The notes under the pieces were generated by a model. The model had not been told where the DNA came from and ran no database searches. It worked only from the letters and a program-made list of their open reading frames with translations. 64,000 nucleotides of DNA from Aplidium turbinatum (Eukaryota > Chordata > Ascidiacea > Aplousobranchia > Polyclinidae): assembly GCA_918807975.1 (NCBI GenBank), contig OU964924.1:20567695-20631694 (forward strand), given 5' to 3'. The translations under genes were made by a program, and so were the position numbers. Below are positions 1-11,330 of this stretch, one piece after another; the stretch's first letter is position 1, and each line of letters starts with the position of its first letter.

Positions 1-2055
1 TCCAAAGAACTACTCGTATTCTCAAGGATCAGTGGTGGGAGAAGAAAGCCCACGAAATGCAACAGCTGGCAGATGCCAATAACACACATGGCTTTTTTAA
101 TGCAATAAGAGAAGTCTACGGACTATCCACGCATGGACAATCCCCTCTGAGAAGTAAGGATGGAGAAACGCTACTTAAGAGCGAAGCCGAAATAAGATCT
201 CGATGGAAGGAACATTTTGAGGAGCTTCTCAACCATACAGCTGTTATTGACAAATGCGTGATTGACATCATTCCCAACATGACACAAGAAGACTCTCTTT
301 CTCAGACACCATCTTTCGGAGAGGTCAAAACTGCCATCATGGCCATGAAAAACAACAAAACAGCGGGCCCTGATGGAATCCAAGCAGAGATTTACAAAGT
401 AGGTGGCAGTTTAATCCAATATAACCTTCATCAACTGCTAATCAAAATCTGGACAAATGAAATTGTTCCATCTGATTTCAAAGATGCTAATATCATCACC
501 ATATACAAGCGCAAAGGTAATCGATCAGAGTGTGGAAATTATCGTGGGATCTCTCTGTTAGCAACTACTGGCAAGACTTTAGCGCGTATTTTGAACAATC
601 GCCTCAAACTGATATCCGAGAAGATCCTTCCTGAATCTCAGGCTGGCTTCAGGCCATCGCGTAGCACCACAGACATGATATTTTTCCTCAGACAATTGCA
701 CGAAAAGTGTCGTGAACAACATCAGCCACTGTACATGGCGTTTATTGACCTATCTAAGGCCTTCGACCGCGTCTCAAGAGATCTCCTGTGGGATGTACTT
801 TCGAAATACGGATGTCCAAACAAATTTCTTTCGTATTCTGCGTCTTCTTCATGATGGTATGTTTGCCAGAGTACAGACCAGCAACAACAGTTCTGAACTT
901 TTCCTGGTTAACTCTGGAGTGAAACAGGGCTGCGTAATAGCACCAACTCTTTTTGTAATTTTTATTGAATCTATCTTGGAAATAGTCCACCATGACCTTC
1001 CATCTGGCATTGACATATCTTACCGCATGGATGGAAAGCTCTTTAACCTCGCCCGCCTTAAAAGTAAATCAAAGACTACAACACGGAGTATCATGGAATT
1101 TCAATATGCCGATGATAACTGTGTAGCAGCACTGAGTGAAAACCACCTACAGCAGATTCTGAATGCTTTCCATCAAGCATACAAGAGGCTTGGACTTAGC
1201 GTCAATATTAACAAGACTCAGGTCCTCTTTCAACCACTTTTTAAAGATCGTACCAGTGCTCTGCCAGAAATCCTTCTCGATGGTACACCTCTAAAGAATG
1301 TGAAACACTTCTGCTACCTCGGAAATGAAATTTCAGACAGCGACGACCTTCAGGATGAAATACAACATCGTTTAAATTGTGCTAGTACTGCTTTTGGAAA
1401 ACTTCGCTCACGAATATTTGACAACCATAACATACGAAAAAGTACAAAGCTCGCCGTCTACAATGCAGTAGTTATCACAACACTACTATATGCTTCCGAG
1501 ACCTGGACCACCTAACGAAGCCATATTAAAACTCTTGAAAGATTCCAACAACGCTGCCTGCGCAAAATTCTGAATATCAGCTGGGAAGAGAAAAGAACAA
1601 ATTTGAGTGTGCTAGAAGAGGCTGAAACAACAAGCATTGAGTCCCGCATCATTCGAAATCAACTCAGATGGTGCGGGCATGTAGTGCGAATGCCAGATCA
1701 GCGTCTCCTTAAGCAAATGTTCTACTCGGAATTGGCTAAGGGTAAGCGTTCGGTAGGTGGACAAAAGAAGCGGTATAAAAACTCACTGAAAAGTAATCTT
1801 AAAATGTGCAACATCAATTATACAAACTGGGAGGAAACGGCAGAGGATAGGCTGCTTTGGAGATCTGCCACTCAGAAAGGTGTTGCCACGTTTGAAAAGA
1901 GCAGATCTAAAAGGTTAAAAGAAAAAAGAATGCAAAGAAAAGAACGACAATCACACCCACAACCAACTCTCCCAAAGGATCTTAAATGTACCAAATGTAA
2001 CCGAACTTTTAAAGCTAAGATTTGACTAATTAGCCATTTAAGAACTCACCGTTAG
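1..2055 (+). mobile_element. Non-LTR retrotransposon (LINE), RT and C-terminal part, 5' end outside window
   Basis: Coding remnant of an endonuclease/reverse-transcriptase LINE. Seen: RT fingers and palm in frame 3 (57-854: NNKTAGPDGI, YRGISLL, QAGFRPSRST, FIDLSKAFD), then frame 1 from about 830 onward (GVKQGCVIAPTLF; catalytic YADD at 1105-1116; LLYASETWT). After that come an RNA-binding-type tail (LRWCGHVVRM) and a terminal C2H2 finger (CTKCNRTFKAKI...SHLRTH). It is broken: one frameshift near 815-840, an in-frame TAA at 1513-1515, a TGA at 2023-2025 inside the finger, and a natural stop at 2053-2055. The 5' part (endonuclease) is outside the window. The C2H2 finger after the RT is known from some I/Nimb/RTE-like LINEs; the clade is not resolved here. 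Confidence 0.9.
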
Positions 2056-2497
2056 CTTTTATTTTATTGCGAAGGCCATCATCTTCGAAGACGAGGGATA
2101 GCCATCATTTAGTCTTGCAATAGAAATCTTGTGAGAAGTTCTGTGAAGACAACACCACACTCGAGTGACTTTAACGTTTCAGTTCCGGACAGGAAAGCGA
2201 TTGACAAAACTTCTTTTAAATCACGCAGAATTGTAATCCAACTGCGAGTGATAGCGTTATTAACGTTTTGTCTTCTTCAAAAGTTCATCGACGAAGCGTC
2301 ATGTTAGACAAATCAACGTCGTGTTGAAGAGTGGTGAGCTTCAAAAAATTCAACTTCTATTTCAACATCTTACAACATGCAACCAATAACATTTGATGTC
2401 ATCAAAACGTTTGGTTAAAAACATATTTCATACAAAACTAAACAAACATAGTATATAGTAAAGCAGTAAAAAATCATTTTGCAGTTTTTCTCAGCTC
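2056..2497. other. LINE 3' UTR and intergenic DNA, no gene seen
   Basis: The first ~60 bases look like the 3' untranslated end of the preceding LINE. The rest, up to the GPCR stop codon at 2498-2500, is AT-rich and could hold the 3' UTR of the minus-strand GPCR. No ORF or repeat end is evident. Confidence 0.4.
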
Positions 2498-2660
2498 TCA
2501 TTTACACAAAGTTATTTTTCTGAAGACCTTTCGCAGTTCACTTCGGAATGTTTCTAACCTCCACGAATACAGAAAAAAATTTATTGCACTATTGGCATGA
2601 GAAAGCAATATCCCAACGTCGAACAACCAGAATGGAATTCGTAAGCCAGTGCTGCCAAAC
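2498..2660 (-). CDS. Adenosine-receptor-like GPCR, terminal exon (TM7 and tail), copy 1
   Basis: Last coding exon of a class A GPCR on the minus strand, open from the acceptor (AG complementary to 2661-2662) to a TGA at 2498-2500. It encodes IPFWLFDVGILLSHANSAIN, then FFLYSWRLETFRSELRKVF and a basic tail. Adenosine receptors have [20 protein letters not shown] here, so TM7, helix 8 and the LSHxNS motif match well. The proline of NPxxY is replaced (N-F-F-L-Y). The exon joins the TM6 exon at 3939-4082 through a phase-2 intron (AG|G gives Arg). Upstream exons (TM1-TM5) were not found in the window. Family: confident. Ligand: unknown. Confidence 0.72.
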
Positions 2661-3938
2661 CTAAATTAAAAATATTTACTCAGACTCCTTCAATTATCTT
2701 CTAAGATATAAATATGTATTCAAACTCTAGCTTTATAAAATAATATTTTCTGGACAAGGGCGTAAGGTTACACCAAAAACGTTCAAGTTTGGTTGGTTTT
2801 GCTACAGTACGCTTTAAACCAGGGGTGGGCAAACTACGGCCCGCGGGCTGCATGCGGCCCGCGAGACCATTTTATGTGGCCAGCCGGCACTTGCAGAAAC
2901 TCCTACTCATCACTTATTGTTTTAATTAAACATGTTACATGACAAAATATTATTTCCTTTACGAGTGTGTTTTTCTCTTCACTTTCAGTGCGTAAACACA
3001 CACGTCAGTCGCGCATGTATTGCAACATGCTCTCACGCACTGTTTGATTCAATTGTTTGATCATAAAATACAAATACGGTAGCGGCTACCGTAGGCCTAC
3101 CAGTACTTCTACTTTCCTCCAAATAGCTTTTCATTGTTACTTGAGACGCACAGTGTTTGAATAAATACTATTTTATTGAAATTGGGAATAAAGCAGTTTG
3201 CTTGTTGTGCCGTGAGTCCGTGGCTGTTTTCAAGGAGTACAATTTAAAAAGATACAACCAAACCAAGCACGCAAACTTTGGACAAAATCTCACCAGTGAA
3301 GAAAGAAAACGGAAATGCCAAGAGCTAGTGAACAAGCTGAAGAAACAACAGAGTATACAAGAGGCTGCAACGGAAGCCAGTTTTATGGTTTCTTACAAAC
3401 TTGCAAAAACGAACAAGCCGTTTTCAGACGGTGAGTTTATCAAGGAATGCATTTTTGACGTAGCTATGTGTCCAGCACAAAAAACTAAAATGGATAGCAT
3501 TGCCTTATCGAGGAGAACTGTGGTTAGACGTGTTGGAAAAATAAGTGACGATCTCATGAGTCATTTGTAATGAGAGTGTGCGGCCCCCGGCTGCAACATT
3601 TTTTCAAATGCGGCCCTCAGTACAAAAAGTTTGCCCACTCCTGCTTTAAACCAATCGTGTCGCTGTTAAATTTTTGGTTATAGCACAGTGAAGGTACTTT
3701 TTTCTTAAAATTTAAACCGACTTGTTTCGAGTTCAAAAAATATCAAAGTTTTTACCAAAAATTCCAATTTACAATTCAGATTGAAAATATTGTTACTTTT
3801 AGATTTACAAAAACATGTAAAATTATTTTCTGCCTGCGTCGATTAACCTTGCAACAAAGCTGAAGCGATATAAAAGTCACAAATTTGTAAAAAACGAAAT
3901 GCTTCGGACAATTAGAATCTCCAGAGTCAAAAGTTTAC
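2661..3938 (-). other. GPCR copy 1 intron carrying a hAT insertion
   Basis: Intron between the TM6 and TM7 exons: donor GT complementary to 3937-3938, acceptor AG at 2661-2662. It is 1278 bases long, of which 832 are the hAT element at 2820-3643 plus its duplicated target. Without the insertion the intron would be about 450 bases. Confidence 0.65.
2820..3643 (+). mobile_element. hAT element, deletion derivative with BED-finger transposase N-terminus
   Basis: 824 bp bounded by CAGGGGTGGGCAAACT and its inverted partner AGTTTGCCCACTCCTG, flanked by perfect 8-bp duplications ctttaaac (2812-2819 and 3644-3651). GC-rich GCGGCCCGC-type subterminal repeats lie at both ends. Inside, 3160-3570 encodes a BED-type zinc finger (CLLCRESV...KRYNQTKH) and the start of a transposase of the GTF2IRD2/ZBED-like hAT group. 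It ends at a TAA long before the catalytic domain, so the copy is non-autonomous. No clear ATG starts the frame. Confidence 0.9.
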
Positions 3939-4082
3939 CTGACTATAGCATTCAATGTGTGAATTGGCAACCAACATGCAGCAAAAACGATCAATCCGAG
4001 TGTGCCAACCACTCGAATTTCTTTCTTTCGTTGTAAAGTATATCTTCTTTCCACTCGTTGCACGACTGACATTACTTCTGTG
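3939..4082 (-). CDS. Adenosine-receptor-like GPCR, penultimate exon (ICL3-TM6), copy 1
   Basis: Open 144-base exon on the minus strand. It encodes the end of intracellular loop 3 (TLQRKKEIRVV) and TM6 with GLIVFAACWLPIHTLNAIV. Adenosine receptors read FALCWLPLHIINC at this point, and the CWLP and following His are conserved. Acceptor: ATCTCCAG before CACAGAAG. Donor: GTAAAC. The frame enters in phase 2 and leaves in phase 2, matching the TM7 exon. A hAT-like element begins within ~7-11 bases of the acceptor and may have damaged its polypyrimidine tract. No stop or frameshift is seen in either exon of this copy. Confidence 0.7.
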
Positions 4083-4089
4083 CTGGAGA

Positions 4090-4790
4090 TAACGGTTCTC
4101 AAAATTTTTGTCTTAGCGGACCCTTTTTGGTACCTCGAAGCGGTCGCGGACTCTTAAAAATATTTTACCTGAAACTTTGGTAGCCTATATCGCGTCTCCA
4201 AATGAAATCAAATGTTCTATAAGTTTCGAAACCACACTCTTAGAAGAATTTGCTGAACGCGCGACGCAGTTATGACGTTTGATGACATTGACGAAATTAT
4301 ATTATTAAGCTATATGTTTGCACACATGATCAAAAATCAGTAATCTATATGCTGATTTAATGTTTTTATATAAATTTTATCAAAAATTAATGGAATTTTT
4401 GCGACCATTACAAAGAATTTCTCCTTTTCTTCATTTGTAATCAATATTAATTCGTTATAATCACAGCCACTGCAAAACTATGAATGGTGATAGACTGATG
4501 ACTAACGTTTGCATTTCTAAGTTAAGCATTGCACAATAATCCGCTGTCTCAAAAAAAGCAAGTTGAACATAGCCTTATCAAAAAATTTAATTCATTTATA
4601 TGATATTTCTTTAGCCAGGAAGTCAAATCTTTGAAATTTCAAACGACGCACCAGTTTGTTGCGACGAACAGTTTGAGATTCACTGTAATACATAAATAAA
4701 GAACAACCATTTTTTAAATTTTGTAATTTATCAATCATGCTGCCAGACCCCCTGAAATTGCTTTGCGGACCTCCAGTTGAGAATTATTGC
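4090..4790. mobile_element. hAT-Charlie-like non-autonomous element, degraded
   Basis: Left end near 4090 reads acggttctcaaaatttttg then gcggaccc. Right end near 4760-4790 reads gcggacctccagttgagaa. Both match the vertebrate-type Charlie ends (GTGGTTCTCAA and inverted GGACCCCCAGTTGAGAACCAC). Outer bases are decayed and no clean 8-bp duplication remains. There is no coding capacity. Confidence 0.65.
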
Positions 4791-5304
4791 ACTAAAACTG
4801 TCACAAAATAGTTGTTAGAGAAAAATGAATAATTTGTATGAGAATGCAGAATGTAGGCTATTTTTTATACACCAAAAACAATTTTGTGCTGAATGATCTT
4901 GTTGATATTAACTATGATTTAGGCTACGGTCGTTTCCAACAATGACTAACAACTTCTACGACTCGAGAGAGAAACTAGGAAAATCAGTTCTCGATCTGTC
5001 AACATTATCGGTAAATTTTTTTTTAAGCAATGTAAAAAGTTGATGATGGTGATAGCGATAGCAATGCGGTGGTAGCCTAAACTTGTCTATGCTTGGGTCA
5101 AGTTTTTTTGAGTTTCGAGATATTTTTAGGATTACGTAGAATCAAGCCATTAGATACAACATAGGTTGTCAGTGAAATCAGAACTCTGAATCAGATTTTG
5201 TTTGTCTTGATACCAGCACACTTCACCTTGTCTGCTGTAAGTTATTTTGATTTCATACAGAATGTATAGGCTACACATATTTTGTTTTTCACTGGACTCT
5301 CTAG
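4791..5304. other. Unannotated AT-rich stretch
   Basis: No convincing ORF, repeat end or RNA signal. A short run of GATGGTGATAGCGATAG-type repeats lies near 5042-5065. Confidence 0.4.
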
Positions 5305-5305
5305 A

Positions 5306-6105
5306 CCATGGGTTCCAAACCACCGGGTCGCGACTCGCGACCCAGTATCGGGTCATGAAAAAATTGTTACCAGGTTGAGCGAAACGCGTGGTTTCAGCAG
5401 TGACTTTAAAGAATAGTGCCGATATAGTTTTAAAGAGACCTCAAAAATCATGATAGCCTACTAATGAAATATTTCAATGTAAACACCTTGCTCACCAACC
5501 ACCCATCAATTAAATTACCTATTCCAGGTATGATGTGAAACGTGCCTTTTATGTCTATAAGCTATATAAGTTAGTATACGAAAGGTGGGGCACCTCAGAT
5601 AGATTTTCGAAGTTTTACGTTAAGCTTACACAATACTGTATACACCTTCAAATAACAAATTATTGAAATCTTTGTGTAGTCGTGAAACAAAATTATTTAA
5701 AATAGCAATTTCTATTTTAAATCAAAACTTGTCACTCAAACTTCTAAGAAAATCAAGATTTATTTATGATATTGGTCTTATATTAAATACAAGATGTGAA
5801 TCTTGATTGAAAAATCATTGTAAGCCTAAAAGTGCACAAAAAGCAATCAAAACACTGTAGTCAAATTCCTCTGGGGTGCAACCTTCCCTGCCCCCTGCTG
5901 AACTAGTTTTTATTTCCGACCTCGACTTTATACTGTCTATTTTTGCTTTACGAATCTTGCTTGAAAAGTGTGTTTAAACCAATATGAAAAATAAAATAAA
6001 CCAAGAAGTAGCCTAACGTCAAACATCGTTTTTCCTACAGCCAGTCCGCGACGTTATTTTCATTCTAAAACCGGTCGGTGAGAAAAAAAAGGTTGTGCAC
6101 CAATG
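5306..6105. mobile_element. hAT-like non-autonomous element with GGGTCGCGAC end
   Basis: Left end ccatgggttccaaaccaccg followed by gggtcgcgactcgcgaccc is the usual hAT CAGTGGTTCCCAAA...GGGTCGCGACC pattern. The right end near 6060-6105 reads ggttgtgcaccaatg. A partial target duplication ctctag lies at 5299-5304 and 6106-6111. The interior is AT-rich with no transposase. Confidence 0.65.
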
Positions 6106-6111
6106 CTCTAG

Positions 6112-6558
6112 CTAGAGTCTAGACTGCTTACCTACGTTCCGTTTAATTAAAGTTTTACAAAGATTGTCTGAAGCTTTGAAAGTTGCTGTAATTGCAAGAT
6201 GATGAAAACGCGAAACTGGGTCTATTTTGTCTAAAACAATCTCATTCTCATAACATGTTTTTTCAACGCACTCTACTCTGAGTATAGGCAGTTGGACAAT
6301 GGACATCCAGCATTTCTAGATATTCTTTTTTCACACATTCGTGACTCTTTTCGTAAGATTTAACCCTGGCTTAGGTTAGTACGAAACATCTTTCACATTA
6401 TCAAATAAACAAACTCTTTGTAATTTGAAGTAGGCTAAATGTGAACTACGTGTTAACTTATCTTTTCAGTGCCCTGAGGCTGCCTGGTGTGTATCACTTG
6501 TTTTGAATTGGTTGTGAAATCAATCTTGCAATGACGTAAGACTGCATTTCCAGCTGTG
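6112..6558. other. Unannotated stretch, minus-strand 64-codon frame of unknown value
   Basis: A minus-strand open frame (6112-6306) has no recognisable motif and no homologue I can name. The rest is AT-rich. It is most likely non-coding. Confidence 0.3.
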
Positions 6559-6566
6559 GTAGTAGG

Positions 6567-7371
6567 CAGGGGCGTTGACAGGGGGGTCTAGGTGGTACTT
6601 TTGGACCCGGGCCCGGAATATTTAAGGGGCCCGGATTTAAAAAATTCCCGCGACTTCAAAACATTGATCTTAATATAATCAGATCTAAAGGAATTGCCAT
6701 CCGAGGGTAAAACAGCCTTCATCCGTCAGATGATAAAGTACCGGGCCCCCTTCTGGGTACCAGGCCAACTTCAGCTTTCTGGTGGCAAAACAGCCACTTC
6801 AACCACCAAGCAGTAAAATAAGAATTTAGTCTAGTATAGAGATTTTCCTAACCACTAATATTACCCGAAACACGAATTTCAAAATAAACAGGCTAATATT
6901 TGTTCAAACTCAAAACCTGAAATGGCACAGGTAAGAAGATTGCTATCCCTATTTCTTCTCTAAAAATTAGACCAAAACCGCTTTTCAGATTGCAGCAATC
7001 AGCAAATGTTTGACCGAGGCCCAAACACCTTTCCCAAATCAAATTAAAAACTTTCTGACTGTTTGCACTACCTTTGCTGTAAATTCTCATCTGGTGGGCC
7101 TAGAATGACCAGTAAAACATCAATGGAATCGGAAAGTAATACTCTAGCGCCACGCGACAAATAAAAGTTCAAAAAAGCAACCGCTAGATAGAGATAGTAA
7201 GTTTTGCGGTTCAAGAAATTTTAAGATTGCGCAAGATTTGTTAAAATGACCATGCTTAAACCACGACATTAATAAACGTTTGTACCCAACCTTTATATTC
7301 ATAACATTGTCGATGTAGGGGGCCCGAGAATAAATTGGTACCGGGCCCGAGAAATCCTGTCAACGACCCTG
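6567..7371. mobile_element. hAT MITE (CAGGGGCGTTGACAGG ends)
   Basis: 805 bp with inverted ends CAGGGGCGTTGACAGG / CCTGTCAACGACCCTG, GGGCCCG-rich subterminal repeats, and perfect 8-bp duplications gtagtagg (6559-6566, 7372-7379). No transposase is encoded. Confidence 0.9.
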
Positions 7372-7379
7372 GTAGTAGG

Positions 7380-9433
7380 TTTAAGCTACTGGGTGCTTTT
7401 CAGGACGGAGTTGCATCTATGCTAACCTAGAATATAATATTATCAACAAATGTGCTTTAACAGTTAGCATAGGCTATCATTCTTGTTTTTTGCCCACTTT
7501 AAGTTTAGGCCTACATCTAAAATTTCCCTAATGTTTAATTTAATAGCAGACTACATTTCACGATCGGACACCACAAAGGGATCACTAGTGAACCTATTTG
7601 TACAGTACAGTAGAAACAAGCAAGTAGTAGAAGATTCAAGAAAGGGCAATTGGTCACGTTCCCTCCCGCTACCAAGACAAAACGTGTAACTTTTGGTCTT
7701 TTTACAAAATTGTGTCTCAGCTTCCCCAGAACATTTTTTGGCCTAACAGATTGCATGATGCACTTTTGTGTTTATGGGTAAATTTGGAAGCAGAAGGTTA
7801 TTCATGAGCCTCTCAAAAGCTGAGACAATAGTGCAATATTTTGAAACAAACACATTGCTTCAACTAGATAACAGTCAAATAAACCTACTCCAATGTCAAT
7901 AGCTGTATGAAATGAAATGTGGGTTGTATAACCCAGTCTATTACAAGGGAAATGAGGATACCTTAGATGAAATTACAAATTTTCACTGAAAGATTATGGC
8001 CTACAACACCACCATAGCATATAGACTTCAACAGCTTAACACACTATAGCCTAAAACACTACACCAGACATCAAACCTTTGAAGTCATTTCCTACAAGAT
8101 GACAACAAAAACTGGTTTTACCTGATCACAAAATCAAGAGACGCAGGTTCGATTCTCACGGTGTGGTTCGAGAAACTTATTTCACGCACAACTCTCTATT
8201 CAGCGAAACTAAGTGGAATACAATAACAAAAAACAATTGGAAACTTCACTCTATCAATCACCATTATTGTGATTAAAAATATTAGACCTAGCTGTTTTTT
8301 GTACAAAAAAAACAACAAAGATATGATTTCAAAGAAGTCCATTAATTTTTTTTTAATGTGGCATATAATTTTAAGTGTTAAATCTTTTTGTGTTTTTACT
8401 GTTAAGAAATGTGGAATGGTTTCCACGAGCTAACTATAAAAAATTGGTGCTGGTGGTAAACAGCAACGTTAAATGACTAGTTTTGCTCTTAACTCCAGGA
8501 AAGGCAAACAGATCAGTGCTTTTTTTATCAAAACAAGTTTATATTTACACATAAAAGGCGAAATAAATTTGCTAAAGTTGTTTTTGATAATGAAATTTAA
8601 ACGTAAGCTACAAGACAAAACATTATCTACATCATGACAGCATTCATGATTCAAAGTCAACCAGTTTCATTTTTTTTATCGTGCGCTTGCCAAGGTATGT
8701 CGCATGATATAAAAATTTAAAGATTATTATTGAAAGTAAAGCAAACATTTTCTGTAAAAAAAATAGTATAAAAAAGGTGGAAGGAACAAGTAAATAAAAT
8801 GAAAAATAGGTACATGAAAAAGCTAAAAATAAATAAAAAGGGAAACACGTTTAATTCGAGTAGACCACATCTGTTAGTAAAAATCCAAAACACAATCGCA
8901 TTGTTTATTAAAAGGACATTAACAGTGCCGTACGGCAGTTCTGCAAGTGGAACTCGCGGTGTCAATTAAACTGTAGTAACGTATGGTCAGCTGTACAGTT
9001 ATTGAATTGGTGCATTTCAATAGCGTAGTAGCCAAGTCCGATCAATTATTCTAAGCTATTGCAGACGATTGTCTGCTAGACAGTTGCTTGAATGCTTCAT
9101 TCATGATAGTTTTCTTTTGGATGTATAAATTTTCGTTACATTTATCGCTTGAGAGTACATCCAGAAGCTTGTATTTTCGTATTAAATTTTGATTAAATTA
9201 AGTAGTTATTGGCAAATTATTATAGCCTACCATAAAAACATGTTGTGACAGCTCAATTATTCATGTTTGCATATAGGCTATGTTTACTGTAGAAATTGAA
9301 AAAAAAAACAATAAATTAATCACCAACATTTAACTGCAGCATTTTTAACCACAATAATTTTTTACCGTAAGTTTCACAACACCAGTCCTCCAAGCGGGAT
9401 TCGCGTTGCACTTGGTGAGTTATGTTAGGCTAC
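7380..9433. other. Long AT-rich stretch with no supported gene
   Basis: Several short open frames of low complexity, for example a Phe-rich one on the minus strand at 8717-8965, look like composition artefacts. A tRNA-type B-box (ggttcgattctc) lies near 8150, followed by cttatttcacgcacaac. A related string occurs at 28395-28415 in a probable SINE, so a short SINE relic may sit here. Confidence 0.35.
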
Positions 9434-9600
9434 ATCAATCAATCAATCAATCAATGTTTTATTTGTCAGTAACAGGAACATAGGTACATGTTTGAAATAT
9501 GCAATATACACAATACAAAAGTTACACAAGTTCCCATACCGACAGGGAGACAACGAGACGACCATACGGTCTACTTGTCAATTGCCACCCTACGGAAATT
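9434..9600 (-). repeat. 3' end of a CR1/L2-type LINE (minus strand)
   Basis: Five CAAT units (catcaatcaatcaatcaatc) followed by a TTTTATTTG run read, on the minus strand, as ...AATAAAACATTGATTGATTG. This is the common 3' terminus of L2/CR1-like LINEs. Similar tails are at 50666-50698 and 62906-62985. Confidence 0.55.
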
Positions 9601-9626
9601 ACGATTTTGCCATTTAAAATAAGCTT

Positions 9627-9670
9627 ACAAGAGAAAAAATAAAACGTTGAAACGTTTTATTTTCTCTTGT
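9627..9670. repeat. Near-perfect hairpin
   Basis: The arms acaagagaaaaaataaaacg and cgttttattttctcttgt pair across a three-base centre, with a 2-base length difference in the A/T run. It is probably the end of an inverted-repeat element. Confidence 0.6.
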
Positions 9671-10237
9671 TTGATGTATCCAAGCTACTGTCCAGTGGTT
9701 GAAAATTTAAGTTGTCGACAGGTAGGCGATCCAGCGGCTCGATTGTTCTCTTGATTTGTAATTGTGCTGACGTTGAGTTTGCGTTGTTTCTTTGTTCTTC
9801 ATTACGTGGCCTGTCTGAGGACCCAGACATTTTACTCTTATTTGTCGCTTTTGTCGTGTGCCAATAGCCGTTGTGTGTGGAGCAAGCAAGAGGGATGCCA
9901 GGACACCTTTACGATATGTGTGTTCTTCGGATTTGAGTTTAACCGTTGTGAAAAATCATAAGCGTGTACAAAAACTCAGGTTTTTATCCCCACTTCAGAC
10001 TCAATAAATCAAAACAAATAAACGATTGCAAGTTATGGTTGTGACAGGAAGAAGGAGACATTGAAGGCAAGCATTAAGCTCCTACCCTTGTAACCAGCTG
10101 GCAAAAAAGCCAATATTTGTAGCCTACCACCTTTATTCATGTCATTTAGTGCCTTGCTAAATATCCCGCCGCGTGCTCTAGATTTCGTAGTGTGGCTGTT
10201 GGCGTTCTACAGCCCTTCGTTTTCTTTTGTCTCACTC
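9671..10237. other. Unannotated stretch before hAT element
   Basis: Overlapping short frames on both strands near 9707-9961 carry no family motif. Nothing further can be supported. Confidence 0.35.
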
Positions 10238-10588
10238 CATGGACTCAGGGGCGGATCCAGGTATTAACGTTAGGGGGGGCGATGCCATTGGCATTCAGGA
10301 AAGTGGTCAGCCCGGCACAAACAATGACGGGGGTCTGCCCTAGAAAATTTAGATCGAATTTGGTGCGTTCTGAGAGCATTTCGAACACAAATTATGAGAA
10401 ATTCTATAACTTAAAAAACCCTCAACAATACTGTTGTTGGCAAAGGGAGGGATGAAGAGCTGATGTGCCTATGCCATCACCAGACAAAGAAAGAAACTAA
10501 CAATAACAGAAACAACTATTTTTGTGGACTTAACAAATAAAACGTAAATAAAAAAGCTACTTTGCCGGAACGTGTGTCGTACCTTTGA

Positions 10589-11092
10589 CTACAACACAAA
10601 GTCAAGTTTGCGATTTCTACTGTTGGCAAATCGATTTATCACGGAGTCTGTGTCAATTAAAATGTCCCGATGCTGGTATAGTAAGGCCAATCCATTCAGT
10701 CTTTCCTCGCCAATGTTGTTCCTCAGCCAGGTTTTTAACGACCGAAGAGATGAAAAGCTTCTTTCGGCTGATGCTACGCTGACTGGCAAGATTAATAGTA
10801 GTTTTAGAAGAGAGTGTACGATTATTTACACATCTTCATCACACTGTTGTAAAGCTTCTTCCGCAGTCATCGGTAAGACTGCAGCAGTCGCCGGAAAAGT
10901 TATATTTGCCCACTTCTCCTTCCATAGTTGGATCTCTGAACATAGAGCAAATTCCACACTATATATATGACATAACAAGCCATTGTATGCATTGCAAATG
11001 ACTTTTGTCAATGCTATCGGGTCGATACTTGAGCAATTTCGTGGTAGCAATGATGTTAGGTGACAAGATGCTAAAGTCTCATTGATAAACAT
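10589..11092 (-). pseudogene. hAT transposase C-terminal remnant
   Basis: The minus-strand frame at 10589-10789 encodes the hAT C-terminal dimerisation signature: VSVASAERSFSSLRSLKTWL, then EERLNGLALLYQHRD. This is the core of the ZMYM/52-kDa-repressor-like hAT group. Upstream, 10826-11092 in another frame carries the preceding segment (LWKEKWANITFP, ALQQCDEDV). The two pieces are in different frames, and the N-terminal half, including the catalytic region, is absent. It belongs to the surrounding element at 10246-13429. Confidence 0.85.
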
Positions 11093-11330
11093 TGAACTTT
11101 GCTGTTTATGTGTGCAATTTCAAGGTAGAATTCCAATGGTTTTAGTTCCACGTCTGACCGCCAAAGTTGCCAATAACCCGCTTTGTCAACCAGCTTATCT
11201 AAGCTAAGGGATTTATCGCTATGCTCTACAGTGCCGGCAAAAAGTTTAGAAACTTTTTAAATTTTAGTAATTTCGCTGGGTATAGACTCTGTGACGAAAT
11301 AATAGCCTTATACTATGTTATTATTATAGC

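Noticed and set aside
2745-2800. Second Penelope-like 3' end (AAAAACGTTCAAG string resembling 14725-14745)
   Set aside because: Similarity is limited to about 20 imperfect bases; too short to support a feature.
8717-8965. Multi-pass membrane protein on the minus strand
   Set aside because: The Phe/Leu-rich frame comes from a T-rich strand; there is no family motif, no splice context and no conservation visible.
4791-10237. Upstream TM1-TM5 exons of GPCR copy 1
   Set aside because: Searched by eye on the minus strand for DRY and TM3-TM5 patterns; nothing convincing was found. They may lie elsewhere or be too diverged to recognise.
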